Source: Topomyia yanbarensis (Eukaryota > Arthropoda > Insecta > Diptera > Culicidae). Taken from it: 64,000 nt of DNA. Location of the stretch: the NCBI RefSeq assembly GCF_030247195.1, contig NC_080671.1, forward strand, positions 72,043,412-72,107,411, read 5' to 3'. This document shows positions 1 through 12,831 of the stretch, in pieces. Below the pieces are notes generated by a model, which worked only from the letters and a program-made list of their open reading frames with translations, did not search any database and was not told the origin of the DNA. How positions within the stretch are numbered: the stretch's first letter is position 1; each line of letters opens with the position of its first letter. A program made the position numbers and the translations under genes.

Positions 1-23
1 GAACAGTTGTCTCAGTCATTTAT

Positions 24-104
24 AATCAAAACGAATGTAGGTTACTGCTCCATGACAACATCAAATGCCGAAACGTCAAGCAGTAACCAACATTCGTTTT
101 AATT
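24..104. repeat. short inverted repeat (hairpin), 26-bp arms
   Basis: Positions 24-49 and 79-104 are reverse complements apart from about two mismatches (core AACGAATGTAGGTTACTGCT against AGCAGTAACCAACATTCGTT), separated by a 29-base loop. It may be the end of a small foldback element or an isolated palindrome. No target duplication is visible and the window begins 23 bases upstream. Confidence 0.6.
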
Positions 105-108
105 GATT

Positions 109-715
109 GAAACAGCCGTTTAATTTCCCTTAGAGACATTGTTTCTCGCGTCCACAAATTTGTAGAGCTCATCCACCAAGAACTTCGCTGCTACTATATT
201 TGGCCTCTGTGAAGTTAAAATCATCTCGCTCATCTCTGGCTGTTATAGCTGCTGCTTCTCCTCCTCCTGTTCTTGCTGAATGATTTCAGCGGCTGCTGGT
301 GGTGATGACCTCACCAAACCACATCTGGTGAACAGATTAGCCTGCGCTTGCGCCGTATCTACGAGTTTCTTGTTTTTTCGCCATTTTATTGGGTCCCAAC
401 TCAGGGCCACTATCTCCACTCTTTGTACGTAGTCGCCTCTTGTGATCCCTTGATTATCTATGAAGCAGGTAGGTCATGCTAGGGTTGACACAATCCTTCA
501 TGGGGGTAGTGTTCAGAGCCGTAAGGGTCGGTGTAAAATCGGGAATGGTCCAACCGAACCTAGTACCACCAAATAAAATGGTGACAAGTTTTGAACGTAC
601 TTGGAGACCTGACAGGATGTGGTCGGGAAGGAGCTTAAAGTCGCCGTTCAGTTCGTGATCCGTGTCCTGTCTGTCGACGTTCGCCAGTATGCCATAATCA
701 GGATATTATTGGCGT
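109..715 (-). pseudogene. unrecognised broken coding remnant
   Basis: The minus strand reads as protein-like sequence with interruptions. From about 715 to 470 one frame runs through ...LFGGTRFGWTIPDF and ...LTALNTTPMKDCV to a stop. A second frame from about 465 to 109 contains VEIVALSWDPIKWRK, an Ala/Gln/Glu-rich stretch, an in-frame TAA, then FLVDELYKFVDARNNVSKGN and a stop. The composition looks coding (charged, few rare runs) and the breaks suggest a decayed retroelement ORF or a pseudogene. I do not recognise the family. No initiating Met is assigned because the upstream part merges with the satellite side. Confidence 0.35.
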
Positions 716-948
716 CGATACTGATGTGCCAGTTGGCAGTCCGGTTGGGCTAGGGTGCTTTTATTGCTAAGATCTTAAATTATTGGATTCTTAGGATATT
801 AGCAGAAGCGGCTCAGACTCGCTTCGTCGGAGCTGCTTTCGAAGTTATGGCTTTTTTAGAGATTTAGCAGATCCCAATCCAAACCACACCATATAGAGGA
901 GGGTCGTTAAGCCCATAGACTCCTGCCCTTCCTGATACTGCTACCCCC

Positions 949-2780
<1,832 letters not shown>

Positions 2781-3233
2781 GTGCTATGTCAGGTCAGATA
2801 GGACAATTACAGATATGAGTTTTTTAAAACAATTTAAAAGAAGCTCCAACGCTTACGAAAGTTCTACAAGCTTTAAAAGGATGATCTTAAACTTTTAAGT
2901 GTTTTTACGCAGCTCAGAGAAGATCGCGAACTCCAGCGAAAGATTAAGCATCCCACGAAACTATTCATATGTCAGGAGAATTTCACAAGGTTAAGAAAAG
3001 TCGGACGAATTTCAAGAGATTTCACAAATTCTGTGAGAATTTATAAATTTCTGGACGTTTCTCCCTATCTCTGGTCGGTTCTAGAATATTTATGGAAAGT
3101 CAATAAAGTTCCTGAATTTTATGTCAAATTTAAAATCTTTTTCTCACGAAAAACTTTCAAACTTCAAATATACCTCATGAATTTTAGAAAAAAAAATCAT
3201 CTTATGACCTAAAGAACTAAGTTACTGTTCAAC
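2781..3233. other. AT-rich stretch, nothing recognised
   Basis: No ORF, repeat end, inverted repeat or RNA gene could be supported here. The sequence changes from satellite to ordinary AT-rich DNA around 2780. Confidence 0.5.
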
Positions 3234-4010
3234 CTAAGCCTTATGTTTAGCCGTAGTCGTTTGTTGCCATCCTCTCCGCACATGAAGATTCCAGCGGTCC
3301 CTTTGACCGGTCCAACTAGCTCGCTGCACATATTTTCTCGTTATATCTGTAGGCTCAGCATCCAGTACAAATTTTATCGGGTTGTTGTCCAACATTCGGA
3401 GAAGTCTCTCTGTTGGCGTTGATTGTAGCAGATTAATCTTTCTTAGTGACTTAGTGGCTTTTCGCAATGCGCCGTCCGGTTACCGACCTGGCCCGTAGGG
3501 ATCTGATTGTGGTAGGTGTGCAGTGTTACTTGCTTCTAGTCAATGTCTTCAACTCCTTAGGCTTCAATTGTCAGGTAGGACAGGTTAGGTTTGGTTAATC
3601 GAATTTTCACCATTCGAATGCCAGGTGACAAAGTTTCCCTAAGTATCCTTCGTAACAAAATCCACTTCTCCATATATAAACAAGTATTTTCAATCGATCT
3701 AAGTTGGTGCATGGTGATTGGTCGTGTTAACGTTCCTTGATTACATCGTCATCTATCGTGTTACATGTCGATCTTCACAATGTTGTTTTTTGCCTCGGTA
3801 AAATTTCTAAACATTATCAGTACACAATTAAGAACGCGTTGTAGCTGTAAATATGTCACTTCCCCGAAATTAAGCTCAATTTCCGCCTTAAGTATCTGTT
3901 CCACCACGGTAAGTCTAATAGGAGTTTGCTTAAACTCAGTAGAAATAATGTTCTTCCATAGTACTGATTCTTTTATGTTATGTGGCTCAACCATTTCACT
4001 GCGCAGCCGG
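3234..4010 (-). pseudogene. LINE ORF1 remnant (zinc-knuckle type)
   Basis: Read on the minus strand in shifting frames. The N-terminal part (3994-3761) has the fold-like pattern ...ILKAEIELNFGEVTYLQLQRV. Then PGIRMVKIRLTKPNLSYLTI matches the ...gIR.V.m.L.KPIPSYlTi segment that precedes the zinc knuckle in ORF1 of mosquito LINEs. It is followed by TYHNQIPTGQVGNRTAHCEK, a degenerate version of the usual TYxxQxPTCxxCxxxxHxxxxC in which cysteines are replaced. A hydrophilic tail (3467-3234) ends in a stop. ORF1 of such elements is a nucleic-acid-binding partner of the reverse transcriptase. Frameshifts and lost cysteines make this copy dead. Related fragments occur near 34800-35250, 47823-48190 and 58926-59150. 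Confidence 0.55.
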
Positions 4011-5922
4011 AAATACTATACTGTTTGTGTATTGAATAAGCAAAAAAGTGGTGCGTTGAATTTATTACTTGCTTTTGAGACAATTTCTAATACCGTGACT
4101 ACGCTGTAAAAATTCCATTCTGTCAGTCAATTTTGATCATATTTTCGACAACAACTGGAGAAATTTCGTGTACAAAGCATTCAGTGTTAGTTAGTTGCTA
4201 GCGGCTCATTGGCGTAGTCGAGACACTTATCTTAGCACCATGAAAAAAATTCGATTGGCAAAAAATGTTACAAAACACCCTTCACTTGCACTGTTAATGA
4301 ACGATACTGAACATAAACCAACTTCCTTACGGGAGATCCACTGCGAGTTGTGCAAAATGAAACAATTCCGTATCTCCGAAAGTATTTCGCTTCGCTTCTC
4401 CCTAAGAGTTTCCACAAATATCTCTATTCAATTTCCACAAATTACTGCACCCTTCGGGAATCAACGTAAAATAATATTTTATACCCGTTCGTTTTCGCCG
4501 GTTTTGCTTTATACGCTGCAATCTCCTGTGCCCTGCCTTGAACTAGTTCTACATTTTTCAGTGGTGCCATTGGCGCATTCGTACCGAAGTATTAATTAAG
4601 CCCGTACAACTAAATTGATAATAATCAAGAATTAATTTTGGAACTTGGCGCAGCTATCAATATGTAACGAATCTGTACTTTTCCACAAAAATTCTCAAAC
4701 CTGTACCGCACCGAATCTGTTCCACAATTGCGTAATTCACGTTCCTTTCCAAACAATTCTGGCATCACTGGATCAGTTCGCTAGAGCGCTAGTGGTAAAT
4801 GCAATTGCATTCTTTTCCGCGCCCGCTTTGTGGTTCATCGCAGGGATTGGGGCAAACACGAAATATCACTGAGGCAAATAAAAATTTCATGGACTTCGTC
4901 CTGAGTGTATGCATGTATTTTGGTCCCTATCCGCAACAACCACGGGGCGGGTTTGGATGAAGTTCGGGAGCACACCCAGGTTGTGGAATTTTCAATTCAC
5001 TACGCTCAATAGTTGGAAATAGAACGGAATTCGACCATGATTGTGATACGGAACACCTGCCGGTATTGTTGTTGCTTGCATCTTCGTGGATCAGGAACTC
5101 AGCTTAAATTTGACGTCAAGTTTCCCAGGCTCGGTGTGAGGTACACTTTCGGCGCTCGTTCATCTAGAAGTTTTCACTTCTATAGAGCACTTAACTCCCG
5201 GTTCAGAAATAAACAGTTTCCAACAGATTTTTTTCGGATTTTAGCTTCTTCGCGTACTAGAACTGCTCTTGAATTAAAATTAGCATACAATAAATCAACG
5301 TTTGACCAGCACATTGGAATTGTGCAGTTTGATAGCTTATTCATATTAAATACAGTCCATATTCAACGAAAAAATGCATTAAAGCTGAAGAAATTCACAA
5401 AAGGCGATATTTTTTAGGCTCGTTTTCCACTTGTGATTCCTGCTCAGATTCCTTTTAGGTATGTAGGGTAAACTGCCTATTTTGGTTGTATTAGGAAGGG
5501 TGCCGTACTATTTCTTTAATTACACCAATATAATAACGAACCCATCGTATACTCCAATCGAACACCCCAATTATCGCATTACCATTTGAGACGTTGCTCT
5601 AACCAACGGCTTCAAATGGGTGGGGTGATAATAGAAACAGAGCGAAAACAGGATCATTACCGTACTTTGTTCGCTGAAACTGCTTTTTCCTTTTGTCCAT
5701 GCTCTCGATTTGCGGGGTTTTTTTCGAACAGCTATCGAATGTTTCCTGAATACCAGACAAAACGGATGGCGAGTGAGGTTAGCAATTTTCGACATAGTTT
5801 TTCTACGTGAATAACTTTTGCTCTTTCCTTGAGAGATTTCCGGTTTAGTGAACCAAGGCGAAGGTACTATTTCCGTCAGGATTTTTTTGTGATACTCAGC
5901 ATGAATTGTTTCACCTTTCTTA
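4011..5922. other. unassigned AT-rich region with minor ORFs
   Basis: There are plus-strand ORFs of 134 codons at 4195-4599 and 5013-5417, and overlapping 74-codon ORFs on both strands at 5571-5810. None has a recognisable motif, splice context or codon bias clearly above background, so I do not call them genes. No terminal repeats were found. Confidence 0.4.
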
Positions 5923-7004
5923 TTTTTGCCTTTCTCATATAGAAAGGTTATGCAATCACTCTGAAAAACGTCAACCTAATCCCGGCCCGGAGGGCCGAGT
6001 GTCATATCCCATTCGACTCAGTTCGTCGAAATCGGAAAAAGTCTGTATGTGTGTGTATGTATGTATGTGTGTGTGCATGTGTGTGTATGTATGTGCGTAT
6101 GTGTCAAATAATGTCACTCATTTTTCTCAGAGATGGCTGGACCGATTTGCCCAAACTTAGTCTCAAATGAAAGGTGCAACCTTCTCATCGGCTGCTATTG
6201 AATTTTGGATCGATCGGAATTCTGGTTCTGGAATTACGGGTTTCAGAGTGCGGCCACACAGAAATTTCTCATATAAACTATAGGAAAAATTAAAAATAGA
6301 ATTTTTATTTTTGATTCTAAATGTGTTCAAGGTGCATGAAACGTCGAGATTTTATGCAAACTCGAAAAAAAAATTTGACTACGATTCACTTTTTTGGATT
6401 TTGGCACATTTTTGCCTTTCTCATATAGAAAGGTTATGCAATCACTCTGAAAAACGTCAACCTAATTTTTTTCGACTCGTTTAGGGTTTCTGGATTTTAA
6501 CAGGAGCGTAGTTGATGGTTTACGGAGAGGGGTTACACCCCCCCCTCTACTGTTCGCGCCAATCCTTTAAAAATCTCCTTAAATCACCCCTCAGACCACC
6601 ACCACATCCAGCCCTCATACCCCTCCCTTTCAACCACATCATCTTTAAACCACCACTATATCACAAAGCATACCAATTTAAGCTGGGGAGTCGTTCGTTC
6701 ATGGGACTTTCGCCCTCTTCACATACCCAGCCCCGCATGACAAAATGAGTTAGCAAGCAGATAACATTGATCTAATGCTGATTAGGCTAATGGAGTATGA
6801 TATTTTTTGTTTCAAGTGTTTCTCCGTCGACACGTAGCTCATCAAGTTCGTGGCTGGCATGCCATTGTGTATAAGTGCAAAGTGTACTAAGAATGTAATG
6901 GACATTTCCACGATTATGTTGAACATAAAAAGTCTCCGTGCCATAGTTTAGAGAAATGAGAAAGGCACAATTGCACCGCTAGGTGGATTAAAACAGGTTT
7001 TTTT
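5923..7004 (+). mobile_element. interspersed repeat family A, single-unit copy
   Basis: Begins TTTTTGCCTTTCTCATATAG and ends ...GGTGGATTAAAACAGG plus T-run. The 5' motif TGCCTTTCTCAT is repeated inverted near the 3' end (ATGAGAAAGGCA at about 6956-6967). The body has one ~490-bp unit (5923-6412) with a (TGTG/TATG) microsatellite near 6045-6105, the start of a second unit at 6413, and a distinct tail from about 6467. The tail contains pyrimidine-rich CCCCTCC tracts. No transposase is encoded, so this is a non-autonomous element. Target duplication was not resolved. Confidence 0.75.
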
Positions 7005-8399
7005 AAATATTGTATGCAGCCATTCGGAATAAAGGAATCTCAAACGAAAATGGGCATGAGAGTTGGGGGTTTCGGCAAAGTTTCGATCGTGATCTAAATG
7101 AAATCAAATCACGCTTCCGTCTGTTTGACACGCGGACATTGAAATCCATCGGAATTAACAATTGCCAGTCCGAATCCACGAAGGAAATCACGCTACACCG
7201 TTTCCCACTTCCAATATCGGCCTCGGTATTGGAACGATACAACAAGCAAAAATCAATCAATCGAATGTAATTAAAAATTCATTCCCTCCGGTCGATAGTC
7301 GTCCTCGAAATATCCGCTTTTCGTAGCGCTCGCACAAGGCCAGACTAAAAATCCAGCCCAAAAAAAAAGTCAACTGAATATTTCACCGTCATTGCATGTC
7401 GAAATATGAGCGAACGATGTCGCGCTAAAATTTTCGACGTTAGAAAAAGACATTTACAAAAATATCCTTTTAACTGTTTTTGTGACAAAAAGGGGAGGGG
7501 TGCTGAAGGGGAGGCACATAATTTGAAACAGCCGATCATCAATAATGACTTCATCATTAGTGCGGTGACGGAAGCCCAGTCGCGTGGCAGTGGCGAATTT
7601 GCGGCAAAATTTCCGGGACGGGAAGTTGTCGTTGTCAAATTGGTTCGTTCCTTAGATCAGTATAGATAATGATGGCACTTGAAGTGTTGACTGCGAGAAT
7701 GGAGGATGCCGCTAATAATAATAACTTCGATGTCGTTATTTTGACAAAATATACTGCTGACAGCTATTATCACTGTTTGGTGTTTACTGGGGGAGTGGGG
7801 TGTGAAATTTTGTTGCTGAGCTAGTGAACTTGATTGTGGAATAGGTATAATGAGAAATCCGACAATATTTTATCGAAGATTATTGAATTATTTCTGTTTG
7901 GCGTGAATCTAGCTGTAGATTGTGAGGCAGGGAATTGTTGAAGCAGCTTGTTTATGATAATTGACGATTCTGAGGAATATTTTAAAATATTTCGAGTATT
8001 GGAATAAACTCAGCAATTAACGAAAAATGTCGAATATTTAATGGAATAAAATATCCGTAAGCTGTTATGTGGGATGTTCATCATCGAGAGCCGCGCCGAG
8101 CTCTGGTACTTAAAATACTACAGATATGTTCTTATTTGAATATCGAATAGGGCAGTTGTACGGTTTCAACCTTTCAAATCGAACCATTTTTGATACAAAT
8201 TGACTATTTGATACGGCTCAATGCGTCAGCTTAACGGAACCATGGGTATTTTATAAATTTAAAATATGAAAAAAAACTAAAAGAAATATACGAATGTGAT
8301 GGCTTGAAACTTGTGTAACTTTTTTCATACTTGACCGAAATTAACCAATATTTTCCCAGTTACTCTTTAGAGTGTAGCTGATGTAAACAAGCAAAGTTT
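7005..8399. other. unassigned region
   Basis: Overlapping ORFs of 60-97 codons on both strands (for example plus 7010-7270 and 7406-7669, minus 7345-7638) lack recognisable motifs. Nothing else is supported. The 7010-7270 frame is moderately hydrophilic and could be a gene or element fragment, but there is no independent sign. Confidence 0.4.
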
Positions 8400-8990
8400 A
8401 GCAGTTGTCAGTGAGATTCCAGTCGAGATGGAAGAAAATCAGCAAACCGTTGGAGAAAGAGTTTTTTGACCCATTTGCAAAATTCTGGGTTGTCGCATCA
8501 CGTATTAGGAAACGTAAGCGATATACATCATTCGACCATCTCAAAGGTTCCTGGAAAGGATGACAGCGGATAACAAGTCAGTGTAAAACTAATAGAGCAT
8601 TGATCACTCATTTCCAGCGGAAACCGAACATTTCGTCGCGAAGCTAAACTAGCTTCGTCTAGTGGGCCAAGAAAAGATCCTGATTGAAAATGTATATGAT
8701 GAAGAACTTTCCAAAACAGGACGAATACCAACCAGCCAAGTGTCGCCAAATCGCGTGACCAAAAACTCTACACGAGGCTACTAACGAAATACCTGTGCTG
8801 CGTCCTTGATGATGAGACCAACATCAAAGCGGATATCCAGCAGTTGCCGGGACAGAAATGTTTCAGAGTAAGGACTGCTGTGGATGACCGTTTCAGCTGG
8901 AAGAAGTTGTCGAAGTTCGTTTCGAAGTACCTGATTCGGTAGGCCGTATGCACTTGTGGAAAACGTAGTGAAGTATTCGTGACTGGGTGT
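8400..8990 (+). pseudogene. Tc1/mariner (ITmD37E-like) transposase remnant
   Basis: Around 8785-8960 the plus strand reads CCVLDDETNIKADIQQLPGQ, then ...SWKKLSKFVSKYLIRQAVC and CGKRSEVFVTG. This is the pattern around the first catalytic Asp of mosquito ITmD37E transposases (VLDDEtYvKaD...KLsKFakKYLvWQAICsCGKRS). The minus-strand remnant at 32480-33300 carries the equivalent segment WQAICSCGKRSAPLVTT. The upstream part has several stops and frameshifts, and the region carrying the second Asp and Glu is missing because family A repeat begins at about 9015. It is a dead fragment; inverted terminal repeats were not found. Confidence 0.6.
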
Positions 8991-9014
8991 CTGCGCTGAG
9001 TGTCTCCAAAATCG

Positions 9015-9527
9015 TTTTTGCCTTTCTCATATAGAAAGATTATGCAATCACTCTAAAAATCGCCAACATAATCCCGGCCCGGAGGACCGAGTGTCATATG
9101 CCATTCGACTCAGTTTGTCGAGATCGGAAAATGTCTGTATGTGAATGTATGTGTGTGTATCTGTGTATGTGGAAAAAATGTCACCTCTGTTTCTCAGAGA
9201 TGGCTGGACCGATTTGTAACTTAGTCTCAAATGAAAGGTGAAATCTTCCCATCTATCCTGTTATTGAATTTTTTATTGATTGGACTTCACAGCAAATTCC
9301 CATATAAACTTAAATGAAAAATTCTCAAAAAGGGGAGTAAGGGAAAATTTCAAAATCTAATTTGCATTTTTGATGCCAAATGACTTTAAAATGCATGAAA
9401 CGTTGAGATTTGATGAAATATCGAAAAAAATATTTTTGACGAAAATTGACTTTTTTGAACTTTGGCATTTTTGCTTTTCTCATATAGAAAGGTTATGCAA
9501 ATCACTCTAAAAATCGCCAACCTAACT
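9015..9527 (+). mobile_element. interspersed repeat family A, diverged tail-less copy
   Basis: Starts TTTTTGCCTTTCTCATATAG and follows the ~490-bp family unit with more substitutions and small deletions than the copies at 12832-14917, including a shorter GT-rich microsatellite near 9137-9170. A second unit starts at about 9467 and stops after about 60 bases. The characteristic tail is absent. It appears older than the other copies. Confidence 0.7.
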
Positions 9528-9732
9528 TTTTACCTATATAAGCTTATGTAGGAGTATGCAATGAGGGGTTGCTACTTTAAAATTAAAACTAGTTTAAAAT
9601 TTCTTAATTTTCGGCCGGGGCGGGACCCCCCGGATCTTCCTTCTTGATCCGCCGCTGGTTTCAAGCGATGATTCAGTGTAGACACAGTATCTCAAGATCT
9701 TGGCTGTCGATCCGTTGTATGCGTTATCCGCG
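9528..9732. other. short spacer with GC-rich patch
   Basis: Mostly unremarkable, except for a GC-rich patch near 9612-9655 (GGCCGGGGCGGGACCCCCCG) standing out from AT-rich surroundings. Its origin is unknown. Confidence 0.4.
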
Positions 9733-10543
9733 ATTTTACACATTCTACAATGTTTGTGTGTGTAAAAAGCGCCATCTTTTGGCTACATTGTTGTTTTAAA
9801 AAATTGATCAGAGTAGGCTATAAAAAAATTAACTTTTGAACCGAAAGAGATAACGCTTGGCCATCTTCAACAAAATTGTAGAGGAGAGTATGTTCATAAA
9901 TTTTGCAGAAGACGTGTTATCTCTGTCGCTCACAGTTATTGTGTTATAAGATATTTTCTATGATGGACTTCATCAATACAATTCTTATTTTTACTTATAA
10001 CTTTTTTGTTTCTGATTTTTCGCGTTAACAATGTTCGAAGATATTGTTTATCATTTCAAAACACACAACTTTTTCGAAGAAACAAAATAGCTGTGTAAAG
10101 ACTTATGGCTGATTTTGATTTTATTTTTACCTGTTTTCGAACCCGTGTATCTTTCCTATCGGCAAAACTGTAATTATACTATCAATTATTCTAATAGGAC
10201 TAGATTTCACCTACAAAACGAAGGCAAAACCGTTTGTCCATAATCACCCGTTCAGAAGTTATACTCTGTTGAAAGCTGTACGTCTGGACCTCTTGAAGTC
10301 GCGCATAATGCTCACTGAACGAGTAGGCGCTGGTGTTCAAAGACGCTTTCGCTTGTTTTTCTGAGTGGCGCGCACTCCGTGTACTCTCCTCTACAACTTT
10401 GTCGCAGACGACCAAGCGCTATCTCTTTCGGTTCAAAAGTTAATTTTTTTATAGCCTACTCTGATCAATTTTTTAAAACAACAATGCTGCCAAAAGATGG
10501 CGCTTTTTACACACAAACATTGTAGAATATGTAAAATCGCTAA
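9733..10543. mobile_element. foldback element, ~158-bp inverted arms
   Basis: Positions 9733-9890 and 10386-10543 are inverted copies at high identity; for example TTACACATTCTACAATGTTT on the left matches the complement of AAACATTGTAGAATATGTAA on the right. The arms include a module reading TTAACTTTTGAACCGAAAGA followed by CTTC-ACAAA-TTGTAGAGG. The ~495-bp centre has no transposase. This is a long-arm non-autonomous DNA element; superfamily and target duplication are not determined. Confidence 0.75.
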
Positions 10544-10700
10544 TATGAACAGTTTTGACTTCAATGAATTAAGTACCTAAACGCTGTTTTGGGCCACTGT
10601 GCAATAGGAGGATTAAAACTAGGTTTTGCCGTTATAAGAGCATTAGTGTGCTTTCGAATGTTATAGTATTAGTTTATGATTTAGGCTTTTCAGTCTATAA

Positions 10701-10753
10701 AAATCAAGAACACTCGTTGCTCTCTTTCTCCAAGCAACGAGTGTTCTTGATTT
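10701..10753. repeat. perfect 21-bp hairpin, 11-base loop
   Basis: Positions 10701-10721 and 10733-10753 are exact reverse complements (AATCAAGAACACTCGTTGCT pairs with AGCAACGAGTGTTCTTGATT, plus one more pair). The pairing does not extend outward, so it is an isolated stem of 21 pairs. It could be a regulatory hairpin, a small-RNA precursor or a palindromic insertion remnant. Confidence 0.7.
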
Positions 10754-10954
10754 ATTATTGTTGATTTTGTTTCACAAATGATCTCTTATTTATGAAGCAT
10801 GTTGTTTATTTTGAGGTACTGGATGCAGCTTTTGCTGTCATTACAACCTGAAAGGGTTTTTCTTAGCGGTGTCTGAACATGGATTTCTGTAATAGGCAGT
10901 CTGATTACAAAACTGGTATTTGCGTAGTAAATTGTCCTTTAAAACACCCCCCCC

Positions 10955-11652
10955 TTCCGGTAAGGGCATCGCCGTAAAAAAATCAGTTTTTTTTGTCAAA
11001 ATTTTTTAGAAAGAAAAACCGACTTGATCGAAACTTTTGTACATTATATTACATCATTTCAATAACATTCTGTAATTTTTTCATACAAAAATCTCTACGA
11101 GCGACTTGGTGATGAAGGTTTTTGTGGAACGTCTGAGAATAAACAAGATTTGCGGTGTTCACTGCGATTCAAAAACTACTTGACCAATTTATTTCAAACT
11201 TTGCATACACATTCTGAATAAAAATACCTAACCCCTACGTTGAGTTTTTGAGATAATTTTTCAATTAAAGGGGTTTTTTTACTAATAAAATGGTGGAATC
11301 GCTATTTTTCAAGAAAAATTTTGACATTTTATTAGTAAAAAGCCCCCTTCGTTGAAAAATTATCCCAAAAATCGTAGAGGTTAGGCAGTTTTTACATAGA
11401 ATGTGTATGCAATAAATAAATCGGTCAAGTAGTTTTTGAATGGCAGTGAACACCGCAATTCTTGTTTTTTTCTGAGACGTTCCACATAAAGCTTCATCAC
11501 CAAGTCGCTTGTAGATATTTTTGCACTAAAAAATTACAGAATATTATTGAAATGATGTAGTATAATGTACAAAAGTTTCGATTAATTCGCTTCACTAATC
11601 TTCCTAAAAAAATTGACAACAAAACGGATTTTTTACGCAGGAACCCTTTCAC
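10955..11652. mobile_element. foldback element, ~330-bp inverted arms
   Basis: The left arm (about 10960-11300) and right arm (about 11310-11652) are inverted copies with about 80-90% identity by eye. GATTCAAAAACTACTTGACC (about 11165) pairs with GGTCAAGTAGTTTTTGAATG (about 11423), and CATCACCAAGTCGCTTGTAG pairs with the left CTACGAGCGACTTGGTGATG. The arms nearly meet, leaving a very short centre. Such a structure makes a near-complete hairpin when single stranded. There is no coding capacity and no certain target duplication. Confidence 0.75.
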
Positions 11653-12831
11653 CACCCCACAGTGGTCGGAAACGCCAAAAACGTGAACTTAATTCACTAG
11701 ATGCCAAAGCATCGAATATATTCACAGAGTGTTTTTGGAAAAAAAAATTCGTTTGAATATTCCCCACAAACTGATAACAATTGAAATTACTTACTATGAT
11801 CGAACTAAAAAAATTAACTTTTTTTACTGACGAGGTAGAAAGTTGGTGTCTTCGACAAAGTTTTTGGAATGCTCATAGTGAAGAATTTTGTTAAAGAACT
11901 TGTTGTAGGACTAAAGGTTATCGATTTATAAGGCGTTCTATGGCAATCCCCTTAAATCTATTTTTTTAGTATAACTTTTTTCATTGTGACTTTATATGCA
12001 AACTATATTCAAGACTAATGTGTAGGTATCAAAACTACATAATATTGTCGAAGACTTCATGTAAAAATACTTATTCGTTTCAAAGTTATTGAAGATTTTT
12101 ACATTTTTTTACACCAACTTCGGAGTTATGTATAAGAAAGAAAGGTACAAACCAAAATGCACGAACAGGCACTTTATTCACTGCCTAAAGTATGCACAAT
12201 AAAGCTAAGAAGGTTTGGTGCTTGGCACTCTAGAACCCTATAAATAGGGTAAGATTACTTTATCAAGTTTTTTGACTCTCTATTAGCTGAAGTACATGAG
12301 TTTTTTGACTTCCTAACTACTTTTATGTAATCAGAGGGTACTATTCATCACATATGTTACTTCCATTTGATTAATCAGATTCCATGGTTTGTTGTTATGA
12401 TTCCCATAATAAGCCGTTATTTGTTCGAGTTCTGATTAGAAAATATTCTTAGTATCATCAGAAGCGATGCATTGTATTAACCTTGTGGCGGCCCAAAGTT
12501 TGATTTAAATGATTCTGGGAAGTGAATAAGTTATCCAAAATAAAAGCCTTATAAAACATTTTAAGAAGGAACCTAAAATAATTAATAGGATAATAAGATT
12601 TATGCAAACTAGAAATGCTTTTGGACAGCTTTTTAACGTGTCTTGAATCACCATCCAATTGATCGAGCAAATGCAAAAAACACTTGTAATAAATTATACC
12701 AGACTGGTTCAATCTCACTGCTAAGTGAATTTAATCGATTTTTTGGCGATATGTCCAATTGAATTAGATAACTATTCTGGAAAACTCCTTTGAAAACCAT
12801 GTTATGCGCAACATTAGATCAAATTTCAGGT
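11653..12831. other. AT-rich unassigned region, likely old foldback debris
   Basis: Contains, near 11812-11875, AAAAATTAACTTTTTTTACTG and GTGTCTTCGACAAAGTTTTT, the same module found in the arms of the foldbacks at 9733 and 26079. No complete element ends were identified. A minus-strand 86-codon ORF at 12458-12718 is not recognised. Confidence 0.4.

Noticed and set aside
4195..4599. 134-codon ORF as a gene
   Set aside because: No recognisable domain, no flanking signals, and similar-length ORFs are common by chance in this window.
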